Origin: Ampelocalamus luodianensis
Lineage: Eukaryota > Streptophyta > Magnoliopsida > Poales > Poaceae
Assembly: GCA_036346255.1 (NCBI GenBank)
Contig: CM070629.1
Span: forward strand, 52,140,916-52,204,915
DNA length: 64,000 bases
Direction of reading: 5' to 3'
Shown: one piece after another, positions 12,547 through 25,608 of the stretch
Layout: every line of letters begins with the position of its first letter
How positions within the stretch are numbered: the first letter of the stretch is position 1
Notes under the pieces: model-generated
Told to the model about the DNA's origin: nothing
Database searches by the model: none
What the model saw: the letters and a program-made list of their open reading frames with translations, nothing else
Made by a program: the position numbers and the translations under genes

Positions 12547-13740
12547 ATTATCGAACTATGTATATCATTAATGAACTAGGTGTGATAGCGAAGTGTGAAT
12601 TAAGTTTTATGTATATGATGCTAAGTGTGAATGTGTGATGACTTATGAGTCATGAGCTAAATGTGATAAACTAAGTGTTATGTCTGTGATAAACTAATTA
12701 ATGCAGCTTGCAAGTGCCAATGTTATGTATCGTTGCTGAAAATATGAACAATTCATGAATGTTTGGATCAAATAAACTAGTTATATGTTTTCGTTAATTT
12801 CTGACGCACAATTTAAGAGGTTTCCACGTTCCGAAAAATATTCGTGACTGTATTCATTTCGATTCGTATTCACTTTGGATTTGTATTCAACGTTATTTGT
12901 ATTTGTATTCGTATCCACATTCGAGGAAAAAATTATGAAAACAAATATGGCAGTTATTATCTATCTTGTTTTCGCCTCTACCCGTAGGTCTGCAACAGAC
13001 AAGGGGAAGGCACCAATGAGCCGTCAAGACTGACCTCTTTCCGATACAACAATTTTTCGATTCCAAAAGGTGTACATGTATTCTACGTATAGATTGGGTT
13101 GATGATTCATGTCTGTTGTCGTTCCAACCGTAAGAGTAACAGGAGAAACAATTGCATGTAACCAAACCCTCAGTGCCATGTAATTCGCACCTAGGTTACG
13201 AAGTCTTATGGTCGCTGTTGAAATCTTATATTTTAAATTTAACTCCTAAATTGTTCTCTACTTGATATTTCATTCTCTTTTTTAAAAATAATCGGTAAAA
13301 TTTAAAACTGTATTCTCTCAAAATATAAATATAAATTTATTTTAATTATTTCTACCAGCTCATGTTGCCATTTGGTTTGGCGACAAGAATGTGTCGACAT
13401 TTCAAATAGCAACTTACTTCTCTGTCGACATTCCAATTGGCTACAGATACATTTAACACTGTTTGGTTGGCGGCAGGGATCCTGTCGTCAATCCAACTGA
13501 CGATAGGGGTATGTCGCCATTTGGAACGACGATATAAGACATTTTTGTAATTTTATTAAACGGACATTTATTTCTGTAATTTTATTTAAAAATATATTAT
13601 TAAAAAAAATCATCAAGAGAGACCACATGAAGACGCTGTGTGTTCATTCACTGTTGGTTACAAGCCATTTGTTATTAAGCTATACTGGCAAAGGAAGATT
13701 GAAGAGAGAAAGGAGATTAACTGGGTAGAACTGGGTAGAA
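12547..13740. other. intergenic DNA with degenerate short repeats
   Basis: No gene is recognised. 12840-12920 holds a degenerate ATTCGTATTCG-like repeat. 13370-13540 holds several copies of a GTCGCCATTTGG / TTGGCGACA-like motif in both orientations, as seen near ends of some DNA transposons, but I could not define termini. The remainder is AT-rich. Confidence 0.5.
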
Positions 13741-13745
13741 GTATG

Positions 13746-14690
13746 TGTTGGAAATTGGCCCATTTGACGGAGGCCCATTTTCTATAATTCCAAAGCATTT
13801 ATGGTTTAGTACCATATTGCTAAGGCAAGGTGGAGATGACCAACATATAAGGTGGAGTTCTTACCACTCCTTAAAACATGTGACACATGGATGAGGGTGG
13901 CACGAGGAGGGCTTTGGCTAAACATACACGCGCTTCGCGTTCGCGTATTTTTCGTGCGCGACGGTGGCGTGGCGCGCCATTTGGCGAACCAAGTCCACCT
14001 TATTTTTCTTGAACCATGCATCTCTCTCTCTGTTTGAATGAGATTCAAATGTTTGAATTTGAGGTTTTATTGGGTGATGATGACGATTACTAGTGGGTAA
14101 ATGGTGGTTAAGTGTAACGATTACGATGAGTAAATGGTGGTTAAGTGACAGATTACCGTGAGGTAAATGTTTGGTTAATGTGTCGATTACGATGGGTAAA
14201 TGGTTGTTTAATCATCGATTACGGTATGCATCTATATATATGCCTAGAGACGTCCGGTGCATAGAGCTTAGAAGAATAGTCTCCATTCCTTCTTCCTTCT
14301 AATCGTGTGTTGTTATGCTGCGTGCGTCGATCCTTGCCGACTCTTCTTCTCGGCGCACCGTGAAGAAGGAAGCGGTATCTCGAACCGTTCTGCTGTGAAG
14401 ACCGCACGGGCGGCAATAAGGTTTCGGCAGCGATCTGCGCAAGATCGCTTGCTTCGCATCTGCGACATCTACGTTTACGCATCGCATCAAGTCTGCATGC
14501 GCTTCTGTTCTTCATCGGACCCATCCGTAAGTCTCTGTGTGATTGATTGACTTGTTTACATCCTGCTCTTCATATATTGTGAAGTACAATGAGTTGTCTG
14601 CTATCAGTATTGTTTTATGCATCATTAGTATTTTGTAATATTTGTTTTCTAATAAAATTTAGAATTAAAATATTGCCCTTATTTTTAACA
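13746..14690 (+). repeat. 5' LTR of the copia element (945 bp)
   Basis: It starts TGTTGG and ends TTTTAACA. The 3' two thirds match 30958-31698. It includes a repeated block near 14080-14220 in which GGTAAATGG recurs four to five times. No clear primer-binding site follows at 14691; TTCGAAACC is not the usual initiator-Met complement. Confidence 0.88.
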
Positions 14691-14783
14691 TTTCGAAACC
14701 TTATTGTAAACTTTGTTGCAACACAACTATGGTGGAGCTTCGATGCTATGAAACACGAGAGGTTTTAAGTCGAATTTTCGTAG

Positions 14784-15575
14784 ATGGCGACTAGAGCCAA
14801 GTTCGCTCATGTCTTTGAAAGCATGTGGTGGGTAATCCACCCACGATATCCGTTCTGATTGACCAAGATATGCGATTCGATAATGCGAACAACACTGCTC
14901 TTGGCTGCCTTCTGACCATTATGGCAGATCAGCTCTTTGATGTGTACATGGACTATATGTCCGCCACAGAGTTGTGGGATGCACTAGAGCACAAATATGC
15001 AGAGGCAGAGGCAGGTCGTTAGCTCTACATGTGTGAGCAATTCTTCGACTTTACCATGGATGAGGCTAAGTCCATAGTTGGACAAGCTCATGATCTCCAG
15101 CTATTGGTTGGTGAGATTGCGCATCTGGGCTGTGTGTTGCCTCCTAAGTTTGTGGCTGCGGGCATTGTCGCCAAACTTCCTGTTTCCTAGCGGGATTTTG
15201 CCACTAGCTTGAAACACAAGAGGGAAGAGATTTTTGTTGAAGATCTCATTGCTGCCCTCGATGTGGAAGAAAAGGCAAGAACAAAAGATGTACCTAGCAC
15301 TTCTGGTCAGAACAATGCAAATTTCATAGAGAAAAAGACTGTTGCAAAGAAGTACAAATCCAACAAAACGAACAAAACAACTAGCTTTAAGAAGAAAACT
15401 GAGAAGAAGGATATGAAGAACATCACCTACTTTGTGTGTGGGAAAAACAGTCATATGGCGAAAGACTGTCATTTCCGCAAAAGCAGAGATGGTGAACAGC
15501 CAAAGAAGAAGGCTGTCAATGTGATCATAAGCGAGGCCTCGACTTCAGGAGGGTATAGTAATTCTCCTGTTGTTT
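14784..15575 (+). pseudogene. gag: gag region of the copia element
   Basis: A start at 14784 opens MATRAKFAHVFES. After a frame change near 14830 comes a UBN2-type Gag (FDVYMDYMSATELWDALEHKY), then a stop at about 15020, MDEAKSIVGQAHDLQ, a stop at 15188, and an open stretch from 15209. The zinc knuckle reads YFVCGKNSHMAKDC at about 15430-15470. Its first metal-binding position is Tyr instead of Cys, so even an unbroken product would have a defective knuckle. Lysine-rich sequence around 15350-15420 is typical of the nucleocapsid part. Confidence 0.85.
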
Positions 15576-16000
15576 TTTCAGCATGTCAATCCACTGATTG
15601 GTGGGTTGATACTGGTGCTAATGTTCTCGTATGTTTTGATATTTCCTTGTTTTCTTCTTACCAGGCAGCAGGGGCTTCCTCCGTTCTAATGGGAAACGGG
15701 TCGCATGCTTCTGTTCTTGGTGTTGACACGGTAGAACTGAAGCTTACTTCAGGGAAGATTGTCCACTTGAAGAACATGCAGCATGCTCCTACAATAAACA
15801 AGAACCTCGTTAGTGGTTCTGTTCTATGTAGGGACGGTTATAAGCTAGTCTTTGAGTCAAATAAAATTGTAATGTCTAAGTTCGGGAATTTTGTTGGTAA
15901 AGGCTATGAGAGCGGAGGCTTGTTCCGCCTAAGTACTTTAGAGTCTTGTTATAATCTGAATGTTGCAACTGGTTTAAATAAATGTGAGGCAAATATTTGA
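15576..16000 (+). pseudogene. pol: protease and pre-integrase region of the copia element
   Basis: It is continuous with the gag frame from 15209. The protease active site is WWVDTGANVLVC (Asp-Thr-Gly) at about 15600-15635. Pre-integrase sequence follows (LKNMQHAPTINKNLVSGSVL), then KFGNFVGKGYESGGLFRL. The frame ends at a TGA at 15998 where related proteins have Trp before HSRF, so one substitution separates it from integrase. Confidence 0.85.
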
Positions 16001-16861
16001 CATTCTCGTTTCTGTCATATTGGTTTTGATAGTATTGCTAGAATGTCCAGATTACATTTAATTCCAAAATGTGAAATTGTCAAAGGATCAAAGTGCCAGT
16101 CATGTGTGCAAGCAAAGCAGCCTCGCAAACCCTTTAAGGGATTAGAGGTTGAAAAGAACTTGGCACCATTAGATCTTGTTTATTCAGATTTGTGTGAAAT
16201 GAATGGATTGTTGACAAAAGGAGGCAAAAGATATTTTTTAACTTTTATTGATGATGCAACACGCTACTGCTATGTGTATTTGCTAAAAACTAAGGATGAA
16301 GCTTTAAACTACTTTAAGACTTATAAGGCCGAGGTTGAGAACCAACTAGAGAAGAAAATAAAAAGACTAAGGTCTGATCGTGGAGGAGAGTACATCTCTC
16401 ATAAATTTTCTCAATTCATTACGAGCATAGAATAGTCCATGAATTTGCACCACCATATTCACCCCAATCAAATGGGGTAGCGAGAGGAAATAGGACACTA
16501 ATGGACTTGGTTAATGCCATGTTAGAGAGTCTTTGGTATGCCTAAGACATGGTGGGGAAACTATATTGACAAAGAACTCGTCCTAAACAGAGTAATCACT
16601 AAAAAGAGTGATATTACTCCATATGAGGGATGGAAGGGGAGAAAACCATTGCAGAAAAAGAGAAAGCTTGGACCTAAAACAATCGATTTTATTTTTCTAG
16701 GATATGCTCATAATAGCACGGCCTATAGATTTTTAGTAGTTAAATCAGAAATTCCTGAGATTATTGCTAACACAATAATGGAGTCTAGAGATGCTTCATT
16801 CTTTGAGGATTATTTTCCTATGAGAACAGTAGGCAGTACTTTACAAACCGAGAATGTTTAA
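16001..16861 (+). pseudogene. pol: integrase domain of the copia element
   Basis: The zinc domain is visible across a stop: HSRFCHIG, then CQSCVQAKQPRKPF (16001-16130). The catalytic core follows, with DLVYSDLCEMNG (first Asp), FLTFIDDATRYCYVYLL and LRSDRGGEYIS (second Asp). A stop at 16433 and a frame change separate these from the EFAPPYSPQSNGVARG block that should carry the catalytic Glu; here it is rearranged by frameshift near 16440-16480. The C-terminal domain (FIFLGYAHNSTAYRFL) runs to 16861. Confidence 0.87.
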
Positions 16862-18232
16862 ACTAAAAATATTGAAAGTGAGAATAATCAAACTTCTGAA
16901 CCTCCCACTATCTCTGAACCAATATGTGATATCCCTGAGGAGGATAACAATCTAGTCACAGAAGCTCTTCGTAGGAGCAAGAGACAAAGGGTTGAGAAAA
17001 CCTTTGGTGATGACTTTATTGTATACCTCGTGAATGATGTGCCAAAGACCCTTTCAGAGGCTTATGCATCTTCTGATACTGAGTATTGGAAAGAAGCAGT
17101 CCGTAGCGAGATGGACTCTATCATGGCTAATGGGACTTGGGAGATCACTGATCGTCCTATCGGGTGCAAACCTGTAGGATGTAAGTGGATCTTTAAAAAG
17201 AAACTAAGGTCTGATGGTACTATTGAGAAGTACAATGCAAGACTTGTGGCCAAGGGTTACACCCAGAAAGAGGGAGAAGATTTCTTTGATACCTATTCTC
17301 CTGTCGCCAGACTAACCACCATCAGAGTGCTCCTTGCGTTAGCATCTTCTTATAGTCTACATGTCCATCAAATGGATGTAAAGACAGCTTTTCTTAATGG
17401 AGAGTTGGAGGAAGAAATCTATATGGATCAACTTGATGGTTTTGTAATTTCTGGACAGGAAAATAAGGTATGTAAATTATTGAAATCCTTATATGGTCTA
17501 AAGCAAGCACCTAAACAATGGCACGAGAAATTTGATAAAACTTTAACATCTGCTGGTTTTGTTGTGAATGAAGCTGATAAATGTGTATATTATCGTTATG
17601 GTGGGGGTCAAGGAGTGATCTTGTGTCTGTATGTAGATGATATACTTATATTTGGAACAAACACTGCCGTAATTGACGAGGTCAAATCTTTTTTATCTCG
17701 ATGCTTTGATATGAAAGACTTAGGAGATGCGGATGTTATTCAATATTAAATTAATCAAGAACGAGGATGGGATCACTTTGAGCCAATCCCATTATCTTTG
17801 AGAAAATCTTAAGCCGTTTTGGCTATGAGAATTGTAAAATTTCTCAACGCCCTATGATACGAGCATTAAGCTTGAAAGAACCAAGGGTTAGGAAAAGATC
17901 AATTAAGATTTTCACAAATTATTGGATCACTTATGTATCTATCACGTGCCACAAGACTGACATATCATTTCTTTGTGAGCAAATTAAGTTGGTTTACTTC
18001 TAACCCGGAGATGATCACTAGGAGGCACTTGAGAGAGTGTTTGCACTATTTGAGAGGCACAACCTCATACGAATTCACTATATGGGCATCATACGTATTA
18101 GAAGGATATAGTGATTCAAATTGGATCTCGATGCGAGATGAGATCAAAGCTACAAGTGGTTATGTCTTTACACTAGCGAGAGTCTGCAGTTTCATGGAGG
18201 TCGTGTAAACAGACTATATTGACAAGGTCAAC
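16862..18232 (+). pseudogene. pol: reverse transcriptase and first part of RNase H of the copia element
   Basis: 17030-17749 is a 239-residue open RT segment with VGCKWIFKKKL, RLVAKGYTQKEGEDFFDTY, VKTAFLNGELEEEIYMDQ, SLYGLKQAPKQWHEKF and the catalytic box LYVDDILIFG at about 17630. The frame breaks near 17750 and again near 17850. RNase H begins with GYSDSNW (18100-18120) and stops being readable at 18208, just before the gypsy insertion at 18233. 16862-17029 is the acidic linker ending in the RRSKRQRVEKTFGDDF region. Confidence 0.9.
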
Positions 18233-21200
18233 TGTGGACGCCCCGGAATATGGGAAATGTAATTAATTAAATTTATCTTGTAGCATAATTCTTACTTAAG
18301 GAACAGTCTTTGCTCCTTTGGTAAGGATCATACTAAAAGCATAAGTTTAATAAGTGACAGATCAATATTGAAGCTTCCGGATATATGCCTCACAATGGTT
18401 CCTGGGATCATGACCATTGCACATATATCCTTCAACAACATTGTATCATACACATACAAGTCATACATTTAAATAATTAAACATAAGTTTACAACTTTCG
18501 GTTTGGTACTGCATTATCATGTGACTTGGTCACTACAAAAAGTTTAACAGCGGAAGCAAAATAAAACGGCAACATCCACCAATGGCCACATCCACCATGA
18601 GCGATTGTGTGGAGGAAAGAAGTAGCTTTACTCGTTAGCGTCACCCTGATCGACGCTAACGGGCACTTCATATAAATAACCGTCCTCACCTGCAACAATA
18701 GGTTATAGCACCTTGAGTACGGAAGGTACTCAGCAAGACTTATACAAACTACTAAAAGAAAGTGTTTATTAGAGCCTATACAAAGGAGTAGAGTTTATAC
18801 ATGCATAAGGTTGCAACAGGAAGGTATAATGGTTAAAGTTTGCGTAAAGCAATACATCTTAACCTACAAATGCTAGATTTTGACAAAGCCATTTAATAAA
18901 TCAAAGTTGCATTAGAACGATAAGTAAATGAAATAATTAAAAAGCAGTACATTGCATGAATTCCTCATGCGAACTAAACCAAACAGATTTGTAAATCAAA
19001 ACCCTATACAGGTGACATCAATTCAAGTTATCGTCCATGACCGTGGACACGGCTATCCGAACAGTTTGATACCCTGCAGGGGTGTACAACTTTACCCACA
19101 CGACTTAGTCAGCCCGTTGCCTTCGGACGCCTCCGAATGATGACATACTTCCTTCGGTATGCCGACCGGAGAAACTAAGATTTGGTATTTTTCAACAAGC
19201 TAACACTATTGAGTTGGATACCCATGTGTGAACTGATCTCGCTTAAACAACGACTGATACCATCTGCTCAACCGGGGCACGCATATTGCGTCAGGAATGC
19301 CGACCCAAACAATTAAATCCGAACTGGGCTCACTACCCATATTAGATTGCAATCGGCATCTTTAAGGTACGTACATGCGACGGAGCACATATACGCCCTC
19401 ACCCTTCTAAGAACATCCGATCTTCGACATACAAGCTCACATGGCATAAAACGCGGTCAAAGACCAAAGCATCTATGCCATACAAGGTCAATACACATAT
19501 CTTTACTCTCTGTCTCAACCCAATAATCTTAACCCTTTACTTAACCAAACAGCGCCCATACACTGCATGCGTGGAAATGCGTGGGGACTTGAATTGAATA
19601 GTCGAGTTCGGTCCTTAATTGGTCGAACAAGTCCACCACAATACCCAATCTCGTGCACAAAAGCACCATCACTAGCTTCCTCTTGTCCAGATCAATTTAA
19701 ATATAAAATTCATTTCTGACATAAGTAAACTGGACAAAGAGTGCAAAATAACAGAAATCCATTTGTGATTCCCATGTTTGACAAGATATCCTTGTCAAAC
19801 TCTAAAGTTATCTAGACTGCATGTCTAAGCCAAATCTGAAAATAAACCTTATAGTATACAATATTGCACTAGGGTTGAGTGTATGGTTATAATTGACAAT
19901 AAGTACAGATTGAAAGAATGATGTATGATCAATATAGAAATGCATGTCTAACAGCATGCTTAAGTCATAACTACCCTAATAGTGATAATAACCCATGTTA
20001 TCATATACAACTTTTAAATAACAGAAACTAGAGTTTAAACCAAGGTTGCAGTTTTCAGGTTTTGAAAAGAACTGAAAACAGGACAGATAGCAGACTTTGA
20101 GTTAACTGAAAATAGAATATTCAAAAGATTCTAAATGGAATCTTAGAATAATTGTTAGGGTAAATAATACCCCAGTCTAAACCTAACCTAACCCTAATAG
20201 GTTAGATTACAGAAACTAAAAGAAAACTCATGTTGTCGGTTAGACCGACAAAAGAAGACAGAGGCAGATCTCTGCTCTCAAGATAAATGGATGATAACAA
20301 GAATTAAAAGAACAACTTATTATGCTGCTAGGGTTCGATTGAGACCTAAATAGGATGACAAGTTGAGAGGAGAAACCCTAGTTCTTGAAAACGATATGAA
20401 AGACCGAAAAGTTATAAAACTAACTTTTCAGTTTAAAGCAAGTTGAAGTCACTGATATTCAAAGGAATGATTCATGTGAGTTGTTAAGGTCCCTAAGATG
20501 CTCAAGATAACAAAACTCACGTTTTAGCTTACAGAGCTAAGGAAACCATCAAGGTTCCTAAAACCAAGTTTGATCGGGAGAGAAATAAGCTCGGGTTCAA
20601 CCTACAAAAGATGTTAAGCTTATATCACAAAGTGAAACAAGCATCTAGGATGGATAAGCAAAGGGTAGGAGCAAGAAACTCCACTGGACAACAATGGAAG
20701 ATGATAAGCTCCAGTGGTCAACAATGGCGACTCAAAAGCTAGGGTTATATATAGAGGTTGAGCTACGGGGCAAAGGAGAAGGGTCTAGAGTTGATGAGGT
20801 GTCCATTTAGGGCTAAACATCCAAAAATTAGTTGCATAATCTTTGGATAAATCGTCTCCTCTGTTTCTGAAATGGCGCGACATACGAGGCAAAGAGAAAG
20901 AGAGGCAACATCGACATGTAGGTCCCAATGTCGGTGCGATCCACGCGCGAATCTAACACGCGAAGAACATCGACCGTCCGATTAGAAATGGCGGCTACGA
21001 TGAATAGAGGGTTAAAAGAATTTAAGCGATAGCGATTAATATGGGCGTGCGATCTCAAGCGAAGCGGTGGAGATTTAATGGAGCCCGGGTAACCCGAAGG
21101 TTACATTCAAAGAGGCGTTGGATTAGAATCAACGGTCCTGAAGATCGGGCCCTAAGCGCACGCGGTCAAAAGGGCACCGAGGATGGAGATCCAACGACCG

Positions 21201-22135
21201 AGAATAAATGTGCCCTTGAGTTCAAAAGCGAAAAGAGCGCGCGTTGGATTTAAGATCAGCGGTGGAGATTGGGTTGAGGTCGGGTGACCGGGCGGCACAA
21301 TCACCCTAGACCGTCAGATTAGATCAATGGCTCAGATCAATGTGATGTTGGGTGACCAACGACACAATGAATCGCACGTTCATTAAGATCCAACGGCGGA
21401 GGATTGGAGGCGCGTTAGAGTTTTGAGTTAAGATGGGAGGCTGTTGGATGAAGATCCAACGGTGGAAAGTGCCGCGACGTGGAGAGTCCACGCGCTTAGC
21501 GAATCACGGCCATTCATGAAGAAATCGACGGCTCACGTTCGCTGGAGGTTTGGGCACGTGGCCGAACGTGTTGGGTGCGGCCCGGTTGCATAGTTTAGAC
21601 CCAAAGTACTTAGACTCGGTCGCTACAGTGCAAAAGGCTGGGTTTAGACCGGAATAGTTGACCAGACTCTATTTCAATATTTAAAAGTTTGACTGGGCTT
21701 TAAAAATAGTAATTAAATTTGTAAAATTATGAAATTTTGCCAGAAGGCTACTGGGATGATATAATTCCCAAATAAATTTCTAAAATCACAGTTTCACTTT
21801 ATAAAAATATATGAATAACTACCTTAGCCGAATAGATTTATTTAAAGCCAAATATTTTTCTCCAAGGCAAAATAATTTCTAAAAATTCAACAAAAATTAT
21901 TGTTGGCCGAGATAATTGATCCAGCTTTAATAAAATACTTTCCAGTCATAATACAAGCACTATCTTGTATTTCCTTTGAGAATTCAAATAGGTTTTGGTT
22001 TTTTAACTAGAAAAGGAAGGTTTTTCATTTGTAACAACCAATCCAAATTTCAAATATGAACAGTAATGTTATGAACAGTATTCCATTACTGTTCATAAAG
22101 CAGATTATTACTGTTTATTAAATCAGGGTCATTAC
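18233..22135 (-). repeat. 3' LTR of gypsy-2 (left copy, 3.9 kb)
   Basis: It matches 28092-30810 over most of that copy and holds an extra segment of about 1.2 kb (19013-20230) missing there. It contains a cluster of GATCCAACGG-like words (21110-21460) and ends TTCATTACA. A weak polypurine tract (minus strand CTTAAGAAATAGG) lies at 22136-22150. Confidence 0.92.
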
Positions 22136-22384
22136 AAACCTATTTCTTAAGAAAATCTCGTCCCCGAGATTTCAGAAAAGATGGAAGTTGAGACAAAGTG
22201 AGATTGAAGTGATCTTAATGGAAAGCCAGCATTTGGTGTCTTGATTTCCTTTAAAGATAGTAAAGAAAGGCTTTTCATAATAACATAGTGTTGTTATTAC
22301 ATCTTCTTTTACATAACTTTGTTTAAACTTGCCTTTCTTGACCCAAAGGCAAGCTCTAAACATTAAAGAGGTGGGGGTGCTCAA

Positions 22385-22480
22385 TCTGCATCAGATCTTC
22401 GCGCTCCCAAGTGGCTTCATCCTCGAATGATTAGCCCACTGAATTTTCAAGAACTTGCGGTCACGATTTCTTGTCTGCGT
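22385..22480 (-). pseudogene. pol: chromodomain of gypsy-2
   Basis: On the minus strand the frame reads RNRDRKFLKIQWANHS, then after a one-base break DEATWEREDLMQIEHPHLF. The aromatic and acidic pattern (IQWANH ... ATWERE) is the signature of chromodomains fused to integrases of chromoviruses. In that family they steer insertion towards marked chromatin. Truncated to its C-terminal half by frameshifts. Confidence 0.75.
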
Positions 22481-22559
22481 TCCATTGTGTCGAGGATACG
22501 CACTGGTCGCTCTTGATAGGAGAGGTCAGGTTGAAGATTAAGATGCTCATAGCGGTTGC

Positions 22560-23560
22560 CTCAATAGGAATACGAGGCATTTCTTCAATTGAGACACATG
22601 AAAAGTATCATGCAATCTGAGAGGGATTGGTAGTTCCAATTGATAAGCCACGACTCCTCGCTTTGCAATAATTCGGAAAGGTCCGATATAACGAGGTGCT
22701 AGCTTTCCTTTCACGAAAGCGATGAGTGCCCTTCATCGGTGACACTTTAAGATAGACATGATCATCTATCTTAAAGTTTAATTCACGACGACGATGGTCG
22801 GCATAGCTCTTCAGCGAGGCGGCGGTTTTCAAACAATCTCGAATCAAAGTAACTTGCTCTTCTCTTCCATCACCAAGTCTGGACCATAGAATGATCTTTC
22901 ACCAGACTCGGACTAATTCAATGGAGTCCTACAAGCTCTCCCATACAAGGCTTCAAAAGGCGACATTTGAATACTTGCTTGGTCGCTATTATTGTAAGAA
23001 AACTCCACATAAGGCAAAGATTTCTCCCAGTCTTTGCTATAGGCTAGTACATATGCTCGAAGAAGATCTTCCATTACTTGATTCACCCTCTCAGTTTGAC
23101 CACTAGTTTGAGGATGATAAGCAGTACTGAAAGAGAGTTCAGTCCCCATAGCCTGATGAAGACAATTCCAAAAATGGGAAGTAAACTAAGGGCCACGGTC
23201 AGAAACAATGACCTTTGGAACACCATGAAGACAAACAATCCTAGCAATATAAAGCTCTGCTAGTTGCTTGCCATCGAAGATGGTTTTGACAGGAATGAAA
23301 TAAGCCACCTTCGTTAAACGGTCAATGATTACCCAAATGGCATCGGATCCATTCGGAGTTTTTGGAAGACCGGTAACAAAATCCATACCTATCTCTTCCC
23401 ACTTCCACTGTGGAATAGGAAGAGGTTGAAGGGTACCGGCTGGCTTCAGATGTTCAGGTTTAACCCTTTGGCAAATATCACATTCAGCAACATACTGAGC
23501 AATCTGCCTTTTCATTTGGCTCCACCAAAATGTTTTCTTCAAATCCTGATACATCTTGGT
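22560..23560 (-). pseudogene. pol: integrase of gypsy-2
   Basis: The minus-strand segment 23186-23554 holds the zinc-domain cysteines (CDICQRVKPEH), the core start GMDFVTGLPKTPNGSDAIWV (first catalytic Asp) and VIVSDRGP (second Asp). After a stop and frame change, 22913-23149 continues with FSTAYHPQTSGQTERVNQVM, which carries the catalytic Glu, and ends GRACRTPLN. 22608-22847 is the C-terminal part (LKSYADHRRRELNFKIDDHVYLKVSP). All three catalytic acidic residues can be found, but in broken frames. Confidence 0.9.
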
Positions 23561-23944
23561 ACTACCAGGATGTAAAGAAAACTTGGAATTATGAGCCTCT
23601 CTAGAATTAGCCCTCTTATTTGAGGATCTGCAGTACCACCAGCGATTGCGATATCGAATTATCTGCGATGATCTTGAAACTCGTTGGCTTTGCTCGCCTT
23701 CAAATTCTCCTTGATCTCGGCTACTTGAAGATCAGTTTCTGGGCCTGAGTCTGAGTTTCTAGTGTAGGTTCCACTTGTAATGCAGGAGAAAACCTCCTCT
23801 CACCATTTGAGACTTAGGCGCGAAAATCGCACACAAGTCCTTGACGCGGTAGAGAGGACATGCAGTTGCACTGTGACTTTCTGCTTAAAGCGTCCGCCAC
23901 AACATTGGCTTTGCCTGGGTGATAATGAATACTCATATCATAGT
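23561..23944 (-). other. gypsy-2 linker between RNase H and integrase
   Basis: Degenerate polyprotein sequence without a clean frame. Position and length match the RNase H to integrase linker of gypsy elements. No other feature is seen. Confidence 0.55.
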
Positions 23945-24320
23945 CCTTGATCAATTCAAGTCATCTTCTCTGCCTCATATTCAAATCAGCTTGAGTGAAT
24001 ATGTACTTAAGGCTTGTATGATCAGTATAGATCTCACAACGATTACCGAGAAGGTAATGTCGCCAAATCTTTAATGCATGGACTACGGCAGCCAATTCTA
24101 AATCATGAGTAGGATAATTGACTTCATGAGGTCGCAACTGCCGAGATGCATATGCCACAACTCGGCCTTCTTGCATAAGCACACAGCCAAGTCCATGGCG
24201 AGATGCATCGCAATAAATATCAAGCTCTTATGAATATCCGGAAGAGTGAGAGCTGGAGCTTTAGTCAAGAGAGTTTTCAAAAGTCAAAACTCTCCTCACA
24301 CTTAGTGACCATTGAACTTC
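23945..24320 (-). pseudogene. pol: RNase H domain of gypsy-2
   Basis: Minus-strand 23961-24182 reads VVAYASRQLRPHEVNYPTHD, then LELAAVVHALKIWRHYLLG and CEIYTDHTSLKYIFTQ, the classic gypsy RNase H core. The upstream part (ALTLPDIHKSLIF) is in another frame at 24240-24280. The domain degrades the RNA strand of the hybrid during reverse transcription. Frame breaks before and after make it inactive. Confidence 0.9.
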
Positions 24321-25160
24321 TTCTCCTTCTTCAAGAGCCGAGTTAAAGGTCTTACAATTTTGGAGAAATTTTCAATGAACCTACTGTAATAACCCGCAAG
24401 TCCAAGAAAACTTGAATATCGGAAACATTCTTGGGTGCTTCCAATTTAGTACGTCTTGTACTTCTTTGGAATCAACATGATGCCTCCTTGGATAACACAT
24501 GCCCCAAAATGCAACACGCTTGGCGGAAAGCACACTTGCTAAACTTAGCATATAATCGATGCTTGCGAAGTGTTTCCAAGACAAGTCTCAAATGTCGTTT
24601 ATGGTCCTTTTCGGATTTGGAATAAATAAGAATGTCGTCAATAAACACGACAACGAACTTATCCAAGAAATCCATGAACACCGAATTCATAAGATTCATG
24701 AAATAAGCTGGAGCATTAGTCAGGCCAAAGGACATGACAGTATACTCGTACAAACCGTAACGAGTAGAGAAAGCTGTTTTAGGTATGTCCTCAGCCCTAA
24801 CCTTGATTTGATGATAGCGGATCGCAAATCAATTTTTGAAAAGACTCGGGCTCGACTAAGCGATCAAAAGATCATCAATTCGAGGCGGAGGATACTTGTT
24901 TTGATGGTAACCTCATTTAACGGATGGTAATCCACACACATCCGCAAAGTGTTGTCTTTCTTTTGACAAATAAAGCCGGGCATCCCCAAGGTGAGGAACT
25001 CGGTCGAATGAATCCCTTGTCAAGCAATTCTCAAGTTGCTTCTTTAATTCAACCAACTCGTTGACAGGCATTCGATAAGGACTTCTGGATATAGGAGCAG
25101 TTCCAGGAACTAGGTCAATTACGAACTCCACTTCCCGATTTGGTGGCAATCCGGGAAGGT
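24321..25160 (-). pseudogene. pol: reverse transcriptase of gypsy-2
   Basis: Minus strand. 24913-25149 gives VEFVIDLVPGTAPISRSPYR, the entry to RT in chromoviruses. 24472-24753 gives YTVMSFGLTNAPAYFMNLMN and the catalytic box VVVFIDDILIYSKS. A frame change near 24780-24930 has scrambled the KKDGSLRMCVDYR block. The downstream connection segment is at 24381-24584 in another frame. Confidence 0.9.
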
Positions 25161-25182
25161 CTTCAGAAAGACATCAACATAC

Positions 25183-25608
25183 TCACAAACAAGCGATGCG
25201 ACTCCAAAGAAGGAGTGGTATCAACAGTGAGCACAAAGATGAGAACTTCGTGGTCCTGGATTGAAAAACGACTGAAGTGCCGCTTTCATTAGTTAAAGAA
25301 ATGGACTTTTGAGCATAATTAATTTGCCCATGGTTTTTGGATAACCAATCCATTCCTAGAATAACATCCAACCCTTTAGAATCTATCACAATCAAATCCG
25401 CCCAAAAGTCTACCCCTTCAATATTTATATTGACATTATGGCAGACTTGATCAGTCATAAAGGCTGATCCAGGTGAGTGGATGATATGGGGTGGATGAAG
25501 ATGATGCACATCTAACTGATGTTGAGTAGCAAACTGCCTACTAACAAATGAATGAGATGCTCCAGAATCAAATAAAATAGCGGCAATGCTGAAATTAACC
25601 AGGAGCAT
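25183..25608 (-). pseudogene. pol: aspartic protease of gypsy-2
   Basis: This open minus-strand stretch of 141 residues contains ILFDSGASHSFVS (active-site Asp-Ser-Gly) and GLDVILGMDWLSKNHGQINY, the second landmark of gypsy proteases. It is intact across the domain but isolated from its neighbours by frame breaks. Confidence 0.88.

Noticed and set aside
24559..24930. 123-codon plus-strand frame
   Set aside because: Antisense of the gypsy-2 RT domain.
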